Assembly (NCBI GenBank): GCA_022749755.1 | Contig: CM040448.1 | Span: forward strand, 6,818,481-6,882,480 | Direction: 5' to 3' | From: Azadirachta indica | Taxonomy: Eukaryota > Streptophyta > Magnoliopsida > Sapindales > Meliaceae | Length of the DNA stretch: 64,000 nucleotides | Shown: one piece after another, positions 22,249 to 35,100 of the stretch | Layout: every line of letters begins with the position of its first letter | How positions within the stretch are numbered: the first letter of the stretch is position 1 | The notes under the pieces: generated by a model | Database searches by the model: none | What the model was told of the DNA's origin: nothing | What the model saw: only the letters and a program-made list of their open reading frames with translations | Program-made: the position numbers and the translations under genes

Positions 22249-24979
22249 TGTCGTGAGAGATATCTGCCTGATCTACATGTCGAATTGTGATTCGTTGATC
22301 GTTTTTGCCAACTTGGTATCGCTCTCGCTTGCGTAAACTTGGTATCGCTCTTGGTAAGCTTGGGTACTGCAGGGCTTCTAGATTTAAATTGAGCCTTCAC
22401 ACCCCTTCTTTTCATTTACAGGGAGCAAGGCCTATCACGTCCCATAAATAGTCCGAGAGTTGTGATGTTGTAACTTTAGAAGACCGGCTTAGATTTGATT
22501 GGAGGGATCTACTACTGCTGCTACTACTTTAGTACTTGTAAAACTTAATAAAGCACTGTTTATGGTGGAAATCTACTCGACCCATGTGCTGAGTCGTGAT
22601 TGATTGATCGCTTTCATAGGTTTGGTATCACTCTCGGTGGGCTCTAATACTACTAGAGCTCTAGATCTAAATCAAGTTTTCACATCCTTTTTTTGAACTG
22701 CATGAAATATGGCCCATTACATCCCTTGGATTGCACTTAATGATCTGAGAGTCGTAATATTGCAACCTTAGAAGACTGACTTAGATTTGAAATGAGGGAT
22801 ATGTTATCGCTGCTTGTTTTCGCTTCTGTACCTAAAAAATACTTAGGAAAAGTACGAAGCCCAAATTGTAAGTCCATGGCGTGTGTGGGAGTAAGCTAGT
22901 CTTAATGCGAATGCAAAGGAACATAATAGTTTAATGGTGGATCGCAATTATGAAAGAATCAAATCGATATTAAAGGAACTCGCCTGTGGCAGTATTTAAT
23001 ATGACTAGTTGCAATTGACGAGCCAAGGCTACAAATAAAGTGATTATGAAGGCTAAAATAATTAGTTTAATAGCCAGTTGTTGCAAAAGAGATGACAGGA
23101 GAATAGGATAGTGTTCAGAGTTGAAAAGAGCGACAATTAATTACCAAAAAGTAAGCTAAGAATCATAAGTGTTGCCGCGAAGGGGAAGGCGTTATTTAAA
23201 GGCGTGATTCTAAACTAATGAGAGTCTGACCTTGATGATGTTGTATTATGATGGCTAGTTATGATGTGATATCATCATAATGATGATTTTTCGTAATCTT
23301 TTCATAATCCTTTGAATGTAAAGTTATGTCTCCTCATATAGTGTTTGAGGTCAAATTATAATAGAATAAGACTAGCTTATATAATCCTATTCTAATGTAA
23401 GTAAAACTCCTTTAAGACAAGATTTTTTCTAGGATTTAAATTATTGTAATTTAATCCTATTTAAAGGAGATATCAAAAGATTTATACTTACAATAAAATA
23501 TCTATTCTAATTATTCTTAATTAGAATAAGATATTTATCTTAACTAATCCTAATTAGAAGGAAATTTAAAGACTCGTACTTATAATGAAATACTTTGTCT
23601 ATTAGTTTTACTCATAATAAAATACCTTTTCAAATTAATCCTAATTAGAATAAAATACTTATTTAATTAATACTAGATTAACTAAAATAAAGTTTGAGCT
23701 AAAATGACTCTAAAGTTTTGGATTTTTAAAAAAAGAAGTCTTTTTTGGTTTTTTGTATTCCTTATATATTAAGCTAATCATATAACGAATCATTTGAGTC
23801 TACGTACCTACCAAGTGGGTTAAGTTTAGAACATTATATTGATTTGAGTTAAAAATTGGACTACTTTAACCTTGTACACCACAATTCACAATTTGTGCCC
23901 TAAAGAGTGGATAGGGCTCACTTGTACTTTTATATATATTACCTCGTAAAACAATGTAGTTTTGACTTGGGCTTAAGTAGGGATCGGCCTCGGGCTCATG
24001 GTCAATTTTTGTGTATCAACAAGCACAAAAACAAATTATGATCCATGGTATATGTGGGAGTAAGCTAATCCTAATATCAATACAAAGGAACATAATAGTT
24101 TGATGAGGGATCGCAATTATGGAAGAATCAGATCAATATTAAAGAAACTCGTTTGTAGCAGTATTTAATATGACCAATTGCGATTTAGGAATTAAGGTGG
24201 TGGAAAAGGTGATTTTGGAGTCTAAAACAATTAAATTTAAACCAATGGACGTAGAAAAAACAAAGGAATGCTAGGACAGCATTTCAGGTTGACTCAAACT
24301 GCAAGAAATAGCTAAACAAGGAGCCAAGATTGTCGACGTCACTATAAAGAAGATGATGTTCTTCAAGGACGAGTTTCTTGAACAATTCACGCTAATGAGC
24401 ATTGGATATTTACGATTATTATCCCCTTTAAATGTGGAGTCATGGATCTCTTATATATGGAGTTGTAGTAGAATAAGACTAGTTCATGCAATTCTATTCT
24501 AAAGCAAGTTGACTTCTTTAAGACAAGAGTTTTATTTATGAATTAAATTAGTGTAATTTAATCCTAATTAATAAAGGTATTTGAAGACTTGAACTTATAA
24601 TGAAATACTTTGTCTAAACAATTTAACTTCTAATAAAGTTCTTATTCTAATTAATTCTAATTAAAATAAAATATTTATTTTAATTAACCTTAGGTTAACT
24701 AAAATAAGGTCTTAGGCTTTTAAAAAGAAAAAGGTTTTTGGGATTTTGTATTTTTTATGCATTAACCTAATCATATAATAAATTTTTGTCAAAGTCTAAG
24801 ACATTATATTGATATAGGCCAAACTTGGGTCTACTTTAACCTTCCACACCACAATCCATAATTTAAGCCCAAAAAGTGATTTGGGCTCACTTATGCTTTT
24901 GTATACATTACTTAGTAAAATGACGTAGTTTTGGTTCGGGTTCAGGCTCTGACCTAAGGTCAATTTTCATGTATCAACA
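22249..24979. mobile_element. 2.7 kb insertion with AACTT target duplication and internal tandem repeats
   Basis: It starts TGTCGTGAGAG and ends GTATCAACA, flanked by AACTT at 22244-22248 and 24980-24984. TG...CA ends plus a 5-bp duplication are the mark of an LTR-type integration. No gag or pol can be read. Inside are two repeat pairs. The first is about 22250-22500 against 22565-22800, sharing GATCG.TTT, CTTAGATTTGA and a TGGTATC.CTCTCG word. The second is about 22855-24021 against 24022-24979, sharing GTGGGAGTAAGCTA, AGGAACATAATAGTTT and GGTCAATTTT.TGTATCAACA. It may be a non-autonomous or rearranged LTR element. Confidence 0.75.
22855..24979. repeat. Tandem direct repeat of about 1 kb (two copies)
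   Basis: Copy 1 is about 22855-24021 and copy 2 about 24022-24979. Both end in TGTATCAACA, and both begin with related A/C-rich text before a shared CCATGG and GTGGGAGTAAGCTA. They differ by many substitutions, so the duplication is not recent. Confidence 0.8.
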
Positions 24980-25275
24980 AACTTATAATATAATAAGATG
25001 ATTAATTACATTATGATAATAACTTAATGACGTGTTTTGATTATAAATACTCTTACACATATAATTAAAAATACATAATATGATGATCAATTATATTTAA
25101 GTGTAATCAACATAATATAAATATATTAATAAATATAATTAATCAAATAAATTTATGAATATTTGATTGAACAATTTAAACTTATAGTATAATAAGATGA
25201 CTAATTAAATTATGATAATAATTTAACCACATAATATTCATACACGTATGATTAAAAATACATAGTATGATGACT
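24980..25275. repeat. AT-rich tandem repeat block, right part
   Basis: Two units of about 185 bp (24980-25165, and from 25166) start with CTTATA.TATAATAAGATGA and contain ATTAAAAATACAT. They continue the block broken at 22248. Confidence 0.75.
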
Positions 25276-26680
25276 CGGAGGATGCAGAGATCAAATTCAA
25301 AATTTGGTGGAAGAAATAGAAATAGGAAATAATTCTATAGATGTTTTTATTGTTGAAAAATAATTAGTAAAATTAATTAGACTTGTAATTTTTAAATTTT
25401 ATATAAAATAAATAAATTGGATAAATTACAAATAATAGATAAATAGTACAGTATGAGCCAATTTAGTTGAGATATATTTGCAACTATAGTGATGCTAGTT
25501 TCTCCAAGTAAGCTTAATTAATGTTGTATTATTGTGTATGTTGTATTTAAGTTTGCAAATATAGTATAATTACTATATAAATTTGTATAGGCAAAATTAG
25601 AAATTTATGTTTTTTAAAATATGATATTTTTATTTTATTATTTTAAATTAAAAATTTTAAAATTTTTATGTATTTAAATAAAATTGATTGAAAAGCAAAA
25701 ATTAATATTATATGCATTAATAAAAAATTAATAAATGGCCCAATGAGATGTCAATAGTAATTAAATGGGATGTAAATAGTAACCAAATGAGTTGTGAATA
25801 GTAATAAATTTTATTTGCAGGCCAATGTGGCACGTAAAAAATAATGAGTGTCTAGTACGGTATGATTATTGTTTACGAACCGGCACGACCCATTAATGAG
25901 CCGTTTCATGAATAGTAATCATACTCTTTGAACCTTGTTGACACTATTCACAAGTTGGATCATGCCATGGTCGAGATGACCTGCCTGTTTTACCATCTGT
26001 AGTCATATTCATTAGTAATAACATATGAACTATACATATTTTTTGTATTTTCACGACTTTCAAACAAGGAAATTATGTCATTATAAAAGGGATAGGTGGT
26101 TTCATCATTGTTATAACAAAAGATTAATAATTGTTACTTAAATTTTTTAGCAATCAAATAAATAACTTATGTTAACTTTCTATTGGTGTTCATATGGCTT
26201 CAAGTTCAATGCCCTAACATAATTATTTGTATTGTTCAAATTTTTTATGTTATGTAAGTATAATATCTACATAAGAAAGAAATCTCTATCCATAATGCTT
26301 CAAGCAAAGGGTTTAAACAAGGGATTACCATACTTGTACTGATGTTTCAAGCCCAAATGCAAGACCTAGAATCTCTGTCGATAAGGTACCAAAAATCGAG
26401 CTCGAAGGACTCTGTCCAGTCTCCGCCATGAGATATATTATGGGTTATTACATTTTCTTTCTTCATTACAGGTCCTTCAATTCTGTAGAGTTAGTGGTAA
26501 TGAACTCATCTGGTTTGGAATAACTTCAGTCTAAAAAGCCTCCCATGTCTTAACCCCCAATTACACTACTAATATTTATCTTTCATGACATATACTTATT
26601 TTGAAAGATTTTTCAGGAAACAAAATTTCCAGTGTTGGCTAGTTGTAGAGGTGTTTGAAGAAACATGGTTGCCAGGAAAT
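25276..26680. other. Spacer, no gene seen
   Basis: AT-rich DNA. Around 25735-25935 there are repeated ATAGTAA-type words and a short GC-rich phrase (GAACCGGCACGACCCATTAA). Around 26300-26660 the DNA is less AT-rich and may be the leader or gag region of the minus-strand Copia whose primer site lies at 26681. No frame is readable. Confidence 0.45.
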
Positions 26681-26823
26681 GCTCTAATACCATGAAAAGA
26701 AAAGAAAGAGCTTTGAATAAAAGCTAAATATTATTGAATAATTCTTCGTACTATTTGCATACATAGTTTTCAATATTTTATACAAGAAAACTTTTATCTT
26801 TGAAGACTTGAGAGGCTAAGACA
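26681..26823 (-). mobile_element. Copia primer-binding site and LTR fragment
   Basis: On the minus strand 26692-26681 reads TGGTATTAGAGC, one mismatch from the Copia initiator-Met primer site. The adjacent plus-strand TGAAAAGAAAAG at 26693 mirrors the LTR end at 148. The LTR outer end at 26823 is only a guess. A short frame downstream on the minus strand (MFLQTPLQLANTG) is at the place of a gag start. Confidence 0.55.
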
Positions 26824-27507
26824 ACTAACGTTGATGAATTATAATTATAATGGCGTGTCTATGTTATTTTTCCTTGATTTAGTGCAAGATGATTCCTTTG
26901 TTTTCGTTCATATTTTTCCTTCAATATTACTGTTGAGTGATATTGCCTTTCTTTATTAATTGTTGTAGAATAGTTTTTTCATTTATTTTCTTTAACAAAA
27001 ATAAGACTCGCCAATTGATTTGAATAAAGAGTGCAAGTTTGTGAGACAATCTTAATTGAGTATTTAAACCGATAACATTAAATTTGTAGTAAAATATTGA
27101 TTGAAACATCATTGGCCAATATCAAAGCTTGAGAGTGATAAGAGAAAGATACATGAGATGAGAGTGATCAATTGATTTAAACATAGAATTCGGTTCTCTT
27201 TATAGCATAATGTTGATATACGCATAATGGAGGATGATTATTACAAAAAAACAATTTGACGCGCTAGTGCCATAAACTAATAAGAGAATGTATGATTATG
27301 TATAACTTTTTTATTTCAATCACTAAGAGTATATTTGAGAGCGTAAAAGAGAAAATACTAGCACTAATATGCTTAGTGTTTATACTTGTTTGGACCTTTT
27401 CTTTTAGAAATTTTTAGAAGAATAATTATTGTTTAGTTATCAATCATAAAAAAATGCTCATAATTTTAATTAATAAATTGAATTTAAATATGTAATTAAA
27501 AAATTGT
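26824..27507. other. Spacer, no gene seen
   Basis: AT-rich sequence without a recognisable frame, RNA gene or terminal repeat. Confidence 0.5.
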
Positions 27508-27561
27508 TATATATATATATATATATATATATCCATGTGTGTAGGCATATACATATGTATT

Positions 27562-27592
<31 letters not shown>

Positions 27593-27656
27593 GTGTATAT
27601 ATTACAAATTAGCAGCAGCAGCAGCAACAACAACAACAACAATAATAATAATAATT
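27508..27656. repeat. Compound microsatellite (TA)n, (TATG)n, then AGC/AAC/AAT triplets
   Basis: An alternating TA tract (about 27508-27533) is followed by TATG-type repeats and then a graded triplet run from about 27611. It goes AGC x5, then AAC x5, then AAT x5, so each block differs from the next by one base. Confidence 0.9.
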
Positions 27657-27840
27657 GTTTAAAGAGACAAAGCAATAGAGATTTTTCAATATTGATATAA
27701 AAAAATTACAAATTAAATATATATATAGGCTGGAAAAAAAATTTAATAAGGAAAACATAATCATGTTCTAAGGAAAAAAAAACATAATTCTGTTCTAAAA
27801 AGAATTTAATTAATAAAAACCTGATTTCTATTTTAACTTT

Positions 27841-28130
27841 AACAACAACAACAACAACAACAATAATAATAATACGTATTTAAGAAACATTAATGTATGT
27901 TTAATTTGATTACGATGAAATAATTAAAGCAATATTTTGCTTTGTGGGTCCTAGCTAGCTTGTAAAATAAAAGGCAACATAGAAACATGATTGAGTGTAA
28001 AGAAAGGCAATTCAAGCTGGCTTGGTTGTATTAATAATGTTATAGACCACACTTAAATCAAAAGTGGAACCTAATAATAAGTATAATAATAACAATAACA
28101 ATAATAATTTATTATTATTATTATTATTAG
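27841..28130. repeat. Second AAC/AAT triplet run and (AAT)/(ATT) inverted run
   Basis: AAC repeats followed by AAT repeats lie at about 27841-27873, matching the pattern at 27625-27655. At about 28067-28130, AAT-type repeats run directly into ATT repeats, which can form a hairpin. Confidence 0.85.
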
Positions 28131-28433
28131 TGGGGAAAGCATGCAATGCAAGTACTAAATATGAAAAGCCTGCATCTACATTCTTTGTTTACTAATCTGA
28201 AACCCCACAATTTTCAATCGAATGTGCAAAGAGTATGTATGGCCTAACTTTGTAATTAATGTGTACAATGGCCTAGAATTCACCTTTTATAATTAATGGG
28301 TTTTGGTATTTTTATTTAATTATTTTGGTTGGTAGGAAGATTATTAACTGTTTGTTTGGTATCGACGCATTGAGACTTTTTTTTTTTTAAGTACTATAAT
28401 ATTATAGAGACTCTATTAGTTGTAAAACAACCT

Positions 28434-28457
28434 ATATATATATATATATATATATAT
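28434..28457. repeat. (TA)n microsatellite
   Basis: A simple alternating TA tract. Confidence 0.9.
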
Positions 28458-28562
28458 TATGCATAATATGTACAGTATTTATCCTCAAAAGATGGATATC
28501 TGCTCATATTTTAGTGAAAATCCTGCAATTATGAGAGAGTACTCGTACCTATGGTAAGACTT

Positions 28563-28596
28563 GAACATGTTCTCTCCTCAAAAAGAGAACATGTTC
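28563..28596. repeat. Perfect 13-bp inverted repeat, 8-base loop
   Basis: GAACATGTTCTCT (28563-28575) and AGAGAACATGTTC (28584-28596) are exact reverse complements. Each arm also contains the 10-bp palindrome GAACATGTTC. No T run follows, so it is not a simple terminator. It could be part of a decayed SINE on the minus strand, where GTTCAAGTCTTACC resembles a Pol III B box. Confidence 0.85.
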
Positions 28597-28599
28597 TTA

Positions 28600-31500
28600 T
28601 TATCCAAATTAGGCCTAGATGGCAAGGTATCCAAACTTTAAAGTTACAATTGTTATTGAATAAAAGTAAAAGATATTAGTATTAATATGAATAAGTAACA
28701 ACACAATAGCAAAGATGAATGCATGCCATATGAAATATATACTCAAATTTTCTGGATAAAAAGATATCATTCTTTGAAGTTTTATTAAAATACATCTATA
28801 ATATTAACTTCTAGTATCACTAAGTGTATATTTATTGCAACTTCTTTACAAATTAAGAGAGCTTTTTTAATATTTTTTTTTTTTTGAATTTGTCTTGTTT
28901 GGTTGTTGTTGAAGAATAATTCTTTAGAAGATTAAAAAAGTTAAATTAAAGGAAAAAAACTAGACTTTTAGACTTTAGGAATAAAATTTTTTGGATGTTT
29001 TAAAATGTTAAATTTAAAAATTTTATTTCATTTATCAATGGTATAACTTTCAATAGTTGATCTAATGAATTGATTACATAATTTTAATAAAAAAAAATAT
29101 TTGTAATAATTAAATAATTAATAATTATTTTTAAAAAAAATTCTACTTACAAAAGTTTTATGTCTAAAAAATACAATCCAAAAACTTTCCTTGAAAAGCA
29201 AAAATCGATAAAATTTAACATATATATGTATATATATAGCGCATAACAAGCCTGTAATAAGCAGTTTGGGCTTGGCCAGTGCAAATAATAGACAAATTAA
29301 AAGCTAGATGACTGGTAGGCTGGGCCTTATAAGATCTATGAATCCTTTGCTCCCTTTTATTTGTATTCTGTACCTAGATTATTGAAGACTTCAGAGACTG
29401 AGTGAACGAGTGAGTGAGACGTCCTTTAAAATTTTTGGTTGTTTATGCTTTTATAGATGAGAAAATTTAAGAGACCACTTAAAAAAATAGTATTTTTGTC
29501 AAAATTATTTGTACATGAATTATGAATTATAATGATCATTTAGATTAAATTTTGTGTAGTTATAATCCAGTTATAATTCGGGGTATGTTTGAAATTTTAT
29601 TTTAAATTTTAAAAGTACAACCGTCAAAATATTGAATAAATATTAACTTTTTTTTTAACAACTTAAAACTTACTCTTTCACTTATATTTAATAATTAGAG
29701 ATTAAATATTAAAACAATTGTTTAAATTAAAATAAATTGCACAATAGCTTAATGTCAAACATATTTTAAATATAATTATTAATGTTCAATTGTATTTAAA
29801 AATAAAGAAAATCAAAATCAAAATGGGTACTTAGACATATAACTTTTATGCATTTAGATAATTTATGAAAAAAAAAATGGCGCATATACTCATCTATGAT
29901 TTTAAGGTATATAGTTCAAAGAAACAAATAATAAAGAATTTTGAGATGGCAATGATATATATATTCAAAATTAAATAATTAATAATATATTTTAAAATAT
30001 GAATAAAATACATAATATATGCGTAAAAAAGTTTTTGTATTGATATAAATATCAAAATTTGTATAGTATCTTGTAATAGATACTAACATATATACTAATA
30101 AATTTTATAAGAATATACTAACAACCTAAAATGTTACAATTATTATAATACTTGCATCTTTCGAATTTTACGAAAATATAAGATAATAAAATTATAAATT
30201 GGATCAACCAATAAAACTATAATAATAGTGTTTTAAGATTTTGTAAATAGTATAATAATAATATTTTTATGTAATATAATAATAAGTCATTATATAGATT
30301 CTTTTTTTTTTTGGGTATGATATCTATTTGTGAGTGTAGTATTTAATAAATGTTACCAAACTCAAAAGCTTTTATTAGTTACGCTAAGTTACGTTGGCTA
30401 AAATGTTATTATTCACATATTTTTCCATTTCTTGGCTAGATACTATGACTCACATTTAATTCAATAATTTTTCATTCTACTATATGATTTAAGTATTTTA
30501 TATTATTTGATATTTAATGTCGTCAAGATACTATTTTTTGCTTTTCTTTTATGCATTTAGTGCCCTTTTTTTTTCAATTTATCTTCCCTCTACTAACATG
30601 TAGCAAAAAAATAACAAAATCATGTTTCTTCCTTAATTACATGATTAGAAAATAGTTAAAAGTAAAATCTGCCATATTTTATCTTATTTTTTAAAAAAAT
30701 CTCACATCTTAAAGTTGTTATCTTACTTCAAATTAATTTTTCAACAATACAAAAATGTTCCTTGTTATTCTGTCAAAAAAGAGAGAAGGAGAGAAAGGGA
30801 AGATTGTTGTTTATTTAAATATTTTTAGAAATATCATATTGTAGCTTATTTTTAATTTTAAGTCTTAAATTGCAACCTACAATTCATTTGTTCAATGGTT
30901 TAATTATTTTTTGTATCATTTTAAAATATTTAATGCACAAACTAGCAAGCATACTAATCAAAACAAGTAATAAGGTGAAAATAAAGTATCGTATTATGGG
31001 AATTGTCTGTATTACAAAGTACCAAAATTAATATAACTTTAAACTTATTTGAAGAATTTGAAATTTAAATAGTTTGTGAAGAAAAAGTAAATAAATGAAA
31101 TTAAATAACCAAATTAAATAAAGAGATTTAAAATTACAAATAAAGAAAATACTAAGGCTTTTGATTTCACTATGATTATTCCAAATCAATTTCCTTCAAT
31201 CATATCATCAGAGAATATTTATCTAAGTTCATAATTGAAAATCCTCAATTTATTCAACATCCTCTCTCAAGTGATACTGAATATAGTCTCTACATATTAA
31301 CTTATTATATACCTATCTAAATTTAAATAATTGAGAGCCCATTAATATCTATTGAATTTTTCAAAATAAATGCATTATGTCAAATAAGTAATTAGTGGAA
31401 TTCATCACAAGAAGTAAAAATTATATATCATCTTTCAATTTTGATAAAATTATCAAACCATTTAAGTGTTGATAAGACGATAATGAACACTCCATATTAA

Positions 31501-32543
31501 ATAACAAACTTTAAATACAAACATTACTGAAATTGAAATATCATAGTCAAGTTACATCATAGCCTCAACAAGAGAAATTAGTTCATAAAAAAATAAATAA
31601 AATTCATAAACTCAAACATGAACATTCCAGAAAAGATTGAGTGGAGGAAAAACACAATTTGAAGTTTCAAAGGCTTAAAATCTCTTTTCCATTTTTGTGC
31701 TTGCGGCAACTTTCAATCTCAGCAGTCTCCTCTTTTACAATTACAAACTTTCTTCTATTTATACTATGTCTAAGAAAATAGGAAACCTCTGGGGAAAATT
31801 TGTGACGGCTATCTATTACATATGAAATAGATTTGCGACAACTGCAAGTACATATGAACTGTCCTCTACAGTTCACCATAGTAATACGTTGTCATATACT
31901 ACTTCAAAGATGAATATTTTAGGCTGCATTCCTTTGTCTTTATCTCTAAAATCCTACAAGACAATAAAAAATAAATAAAACACTTCAAAATTCAAGAATT
32001 AACAAGTAAAATTAAGGTATATACTTGCTAGCCCTTAAGCAAAAGAAAGAAAAAGAAAATAAAACCAAAAACCTTTAAAACAAGATATAATTTGGGGAGA
32101 TTTTGCAAAGCTTGCCTAAACAATTGCATAAAGCATATAGCTCAAAGTGAAGTTCAAACATTGTAAAAGTTTAGATTTTAAAAATGATGTTTATTGGGGA
32201 ATTAGAGTCATTCGATAATATTTTTAATTAAAGGGGAATTAAAATTATAAAAATAATGTTTATAAAGATAAAAAAAGTATTAATTAGTAATGTTTATTAA
32301 AAATAATTTTTCAAAAATAAAACAATAAGAATAGTAATTTTTATTTTAATTTTTTTTATTCCTAAAAATAAAAAGCAAGAATCGGTTTCCGAAAATGTAA
32401 CCCAACACAATCGTGAATTCTCAAAATTTAAAAATCACATAGGAATGAGTTTGATATATACTTCCAACTTTTGTTAAATTTGATGATTTTATTAAAATTA
32501 ACTTAATATATGTGATTGAAATATATGGGTCAATATAGCTATA
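28600..32543. other. AT-rich spacer, no gene seen
   Basis: About 4 kb without a convincing coding region, RNA gene or bounded mobile element. A slightly less AT-rich stretch lies near 29260-29430. Short frames at 31667-31879 (minus) and 32421-32720 (minus) show no family features. Confidence 0.55.
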
Positions 32544-32835
32544 TGTCATGCCCCGCGTGAACAGTATGTGTGAACAGTGACCTATGGTTGAGACTTTGCG
32601 CAGATAATACTTGCGCAAAGGAAAATCCGAAACAAGTGGGCTTGCGAGCTTTGGCAAAATGACTCTTTGGCAGATCGGATTGAGTGAGCAATGAAACATT
32701 TGGGCCAAAGATCTATGCATTCTTCCTCATTAGCATAGTTGTATATAAAAACGCAATATTAATTTAATTAGCTCAACTTCTAGAATGATAACCCAATTGG
32801 CCTAAGTTTTAGAATTGTTAGGGTCGGTTGTTACA
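32544..32835. mobile_element. Probable short solo LTR
   Basis: The segment starts TGTCATGCCCC and ends GGGTCGGTTGTTACA. This matches the TGTCA.GCCCC...GGGTCG.GT.ACA ends of a common plant Gypsy LTR type. It is clearly more GC-rich than its surroundings and holds TATATAAA near 32743 and a hairpin (TTTGCGCA...TGCGCAAA) near 32595-32619. A TATA repeat on both sides may be a partial target duplication, not exact at 5 bp. Confidence 0.6.
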
Positions 32836-33974
32836 TATAGCCTATAATTACTAATTTTCAACATCTATTTTATTAATCCAGTCTGTGACAACTTTATTAA
32901 ATTTTTTAGTTTATTATTAACATTTTTAAATTTTATTCTAAGGTTAGGTTAAATAAATTTTTATCCATTCAATTACTTAACATTTATTACATCTATTAAC
33001 TAAAGTAAATATAAGAAATTTTATGTATAAAATTAAAAAGGTTAAATTTTTTTCATACTTAACGACAATTAAAGTAATTAATATATATTTACATGTTTAT
33101 TGAATAAAATAAATTTAATTAAGAAATATTTGTATTAGAAAATATTAAGCTTAATTGTTATACTTAATGACAATTACTAATAGAAGTTCATACATAAAAC
33201 ATAATAAAGTAGACAAAAAAAGATGGTAATTGACTGTTACTTATACGAGGATTTTTTATTTTTTCTAACTATTTAGTAGTATGATTATTTTATTGGTTAA
33301 AAGATTTTTTAATATTAAAAAACTCCTTTTAAATTTTTTTCGTTATTTAGTTATTACTAAAAAAGAGTTTTGGATGATTAAAAAAGTTTATTTCAAATGG
33401 AATATGTATCTCAAAGAAATAATTTTGTACGATTTAAAGCATATGTTGGAGGTTTTAGCTAACTTAATCTGAGTGCAAGATTTGACTTGGAAGTCTATTC
33501 AACTCATCCAAAATAAACTTATCTAAGTTCTATTCAGCTCATAAAATAAACTCATTCGAGTTTTGTTCAGCCCATTCGACATAAGAGATAAATACGTAAT
33601 GAACAAAAAGGCAATTAATAAAAAAATCCCATAAATAATTGTTCATTATTTCTACATAAAAGCTCATAACAAAGATTTCCGTTATAAAGATTTAATTCGA
33701 CAGTTATCTTAAAAAATTAAGTATAAAAAGAGGATAATGAATAAAAAGAGGTATGAGATTTCTAGATCCAAAACATAAACTCTCTAAATTCTCTTTTATA
33801 CTTTCCATATTATTTTTACAAAGAGGGTTGTCGTCAGGAAACTAACACCTCCAATCTGTCTCTCTTTTACAGATATATCGAACAAGGAGAAAATCACGGT
33901 TGCATAATGATGGTAAAAAATCGGTGTCAATAGTGTGTGTGTGTGTGTGTATAGCATTGGTGGCACTTTTTTTC
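32836..33974. other. Spacer with possible LTR-end remnant and (TG)n
   Basis: AT-rich. Around 33780-33925 the sequence resembles the U5 and leader part of a plant Gypsy element, but no ends are visible. A (TG)9-type tract lies at about 33933-33950. A 63-codon frame at 33281-33472 is lysine/leucine-rich low-complexity and not convincing. Confidence 0.4.
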
Positions 33975-34135
33975 TTTTTATACAAATTTTGATTTCATTT
34001 ATAAACCGTTGGATCTAAACATATTCAATAGTTGAAATTAAATATAATATATGTATTAATTATATGTTCAGATTTAATTTCAATTATTGAATGTACTTAA
34101 ATCCAATTATTTACAAATAATATAAAAGTTTGTTT
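33975..34135. mobile_element. Foldback MITE, copy 1
   Basis: Two arms of about 70 bp (about 33980-34050 and 34060-34130) are imperfect reverse complements. Paired words are TTGGATCTAAACATATTCAATA and its mirror in the right arm, with a short centre near ATGTATTAATTATATG. The same sequence type recurs four times at 39410-40760. Confidence 0.75.
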
Positions 34136-34214
34136 AATAAAAAGGAGTCCCTATTCTTTCCTCATACATATATACATACATATATACGTATGTATATATA
34201 TATATATATATAGG

Positions 34215-35065
34215 GTAGGATCAACAGACTTTGTTTTACATAAAATATTATATCAAACCATCACCATTAGATTAAGTTTATATGAAGAGTTAGAATTGCA
34301 TTTTATAAATATAAAAAATTCTTACAAATTTGTTTAATAAGATTTTTTATGTCTTTTTACTTTTCTCTTTCTTATCACTAATTTATTAATCTTTCTCCTA
34401 CTTTATCTTTTCTTTATTATATCTTCTCTCTCTTCAAATATTTTTTAATTTTAATTTTCATTTATAAGTTGAAAAACTGATGAATTTAATTTCTTGAATA
34501 TCTATATATTATGATAATTTTTAAAGAATTCATGAGTTTGTTTAGATATTAAGATAATTTTTTATTTAAATATTAATTTACAAGTGATAAATTAAAATAC
34601 TCTAATATTTTTTTAATTATAATTATCATTTGTAAGTTAAAAACTCATGAACTTAATAATCTTTTTTTAATATTTGTATATTATGATAGTTTTTAAAACA
34701 TTCCAAAGTATTTTAGATAAATTAATTAATTAATAATTTATATTTAAATTTTTTAATTTACAAGTGATAATTAAAATGAAAATTAAAATAATTTTTATTG
34801 AAATTTTTTGTGTTTTTTAATTTATAAATGATAATAAAAAATAAAAAAAATAATGAGGAGAGACGAGATACAATAAAGACTAAAAAAAATAAGAGAGAGA
34901 TTATACAAATTACGAGATAAGAAGAAAAAAGAAAGAGTTAAAAGATATAAAAGACCTTAATAAATGAATGTAAAAATATTTATTATATTTTATTTCATTC
35001 AATCCACACCATCCATATACATTAATACAATGGTGATGGTTTGATATAACATTTTATGTAAAAAA
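34215..35065. mobile_element. Large foldback element with long inverted arms
   Basis: The outer arms (34234-34270 and 35027-35063) pair almost perfectly: TTTTACATAAAAT.TTATATC then AAACCATCACCATT. Similarity continues inward, with pyrimidine-rich text near 34340-34440 mirrored by purine-rich text near 34850-34970. Almost the whole 850 bp could fold as one hairpin. No coding capacity. The start GGGTAGGATCAAC resembles GGGAAAAGGATCAAC near 39665. Confidence 0.82.
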
Positions 35066-35100
35066 AAAAAAGATTGCACACATACACACACATATACTTA

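Noticed and set aside
27508..28457. CRISPR-like spacing of repeats
   Set aside because: These are simple microsatellites in plant DNA with no repeat-spacer structure.
32421..32720. 99-codon minus-strand frame
   Set aside because: It covers half of a short solo LTR and its AT-rich flank; composition changes midway.
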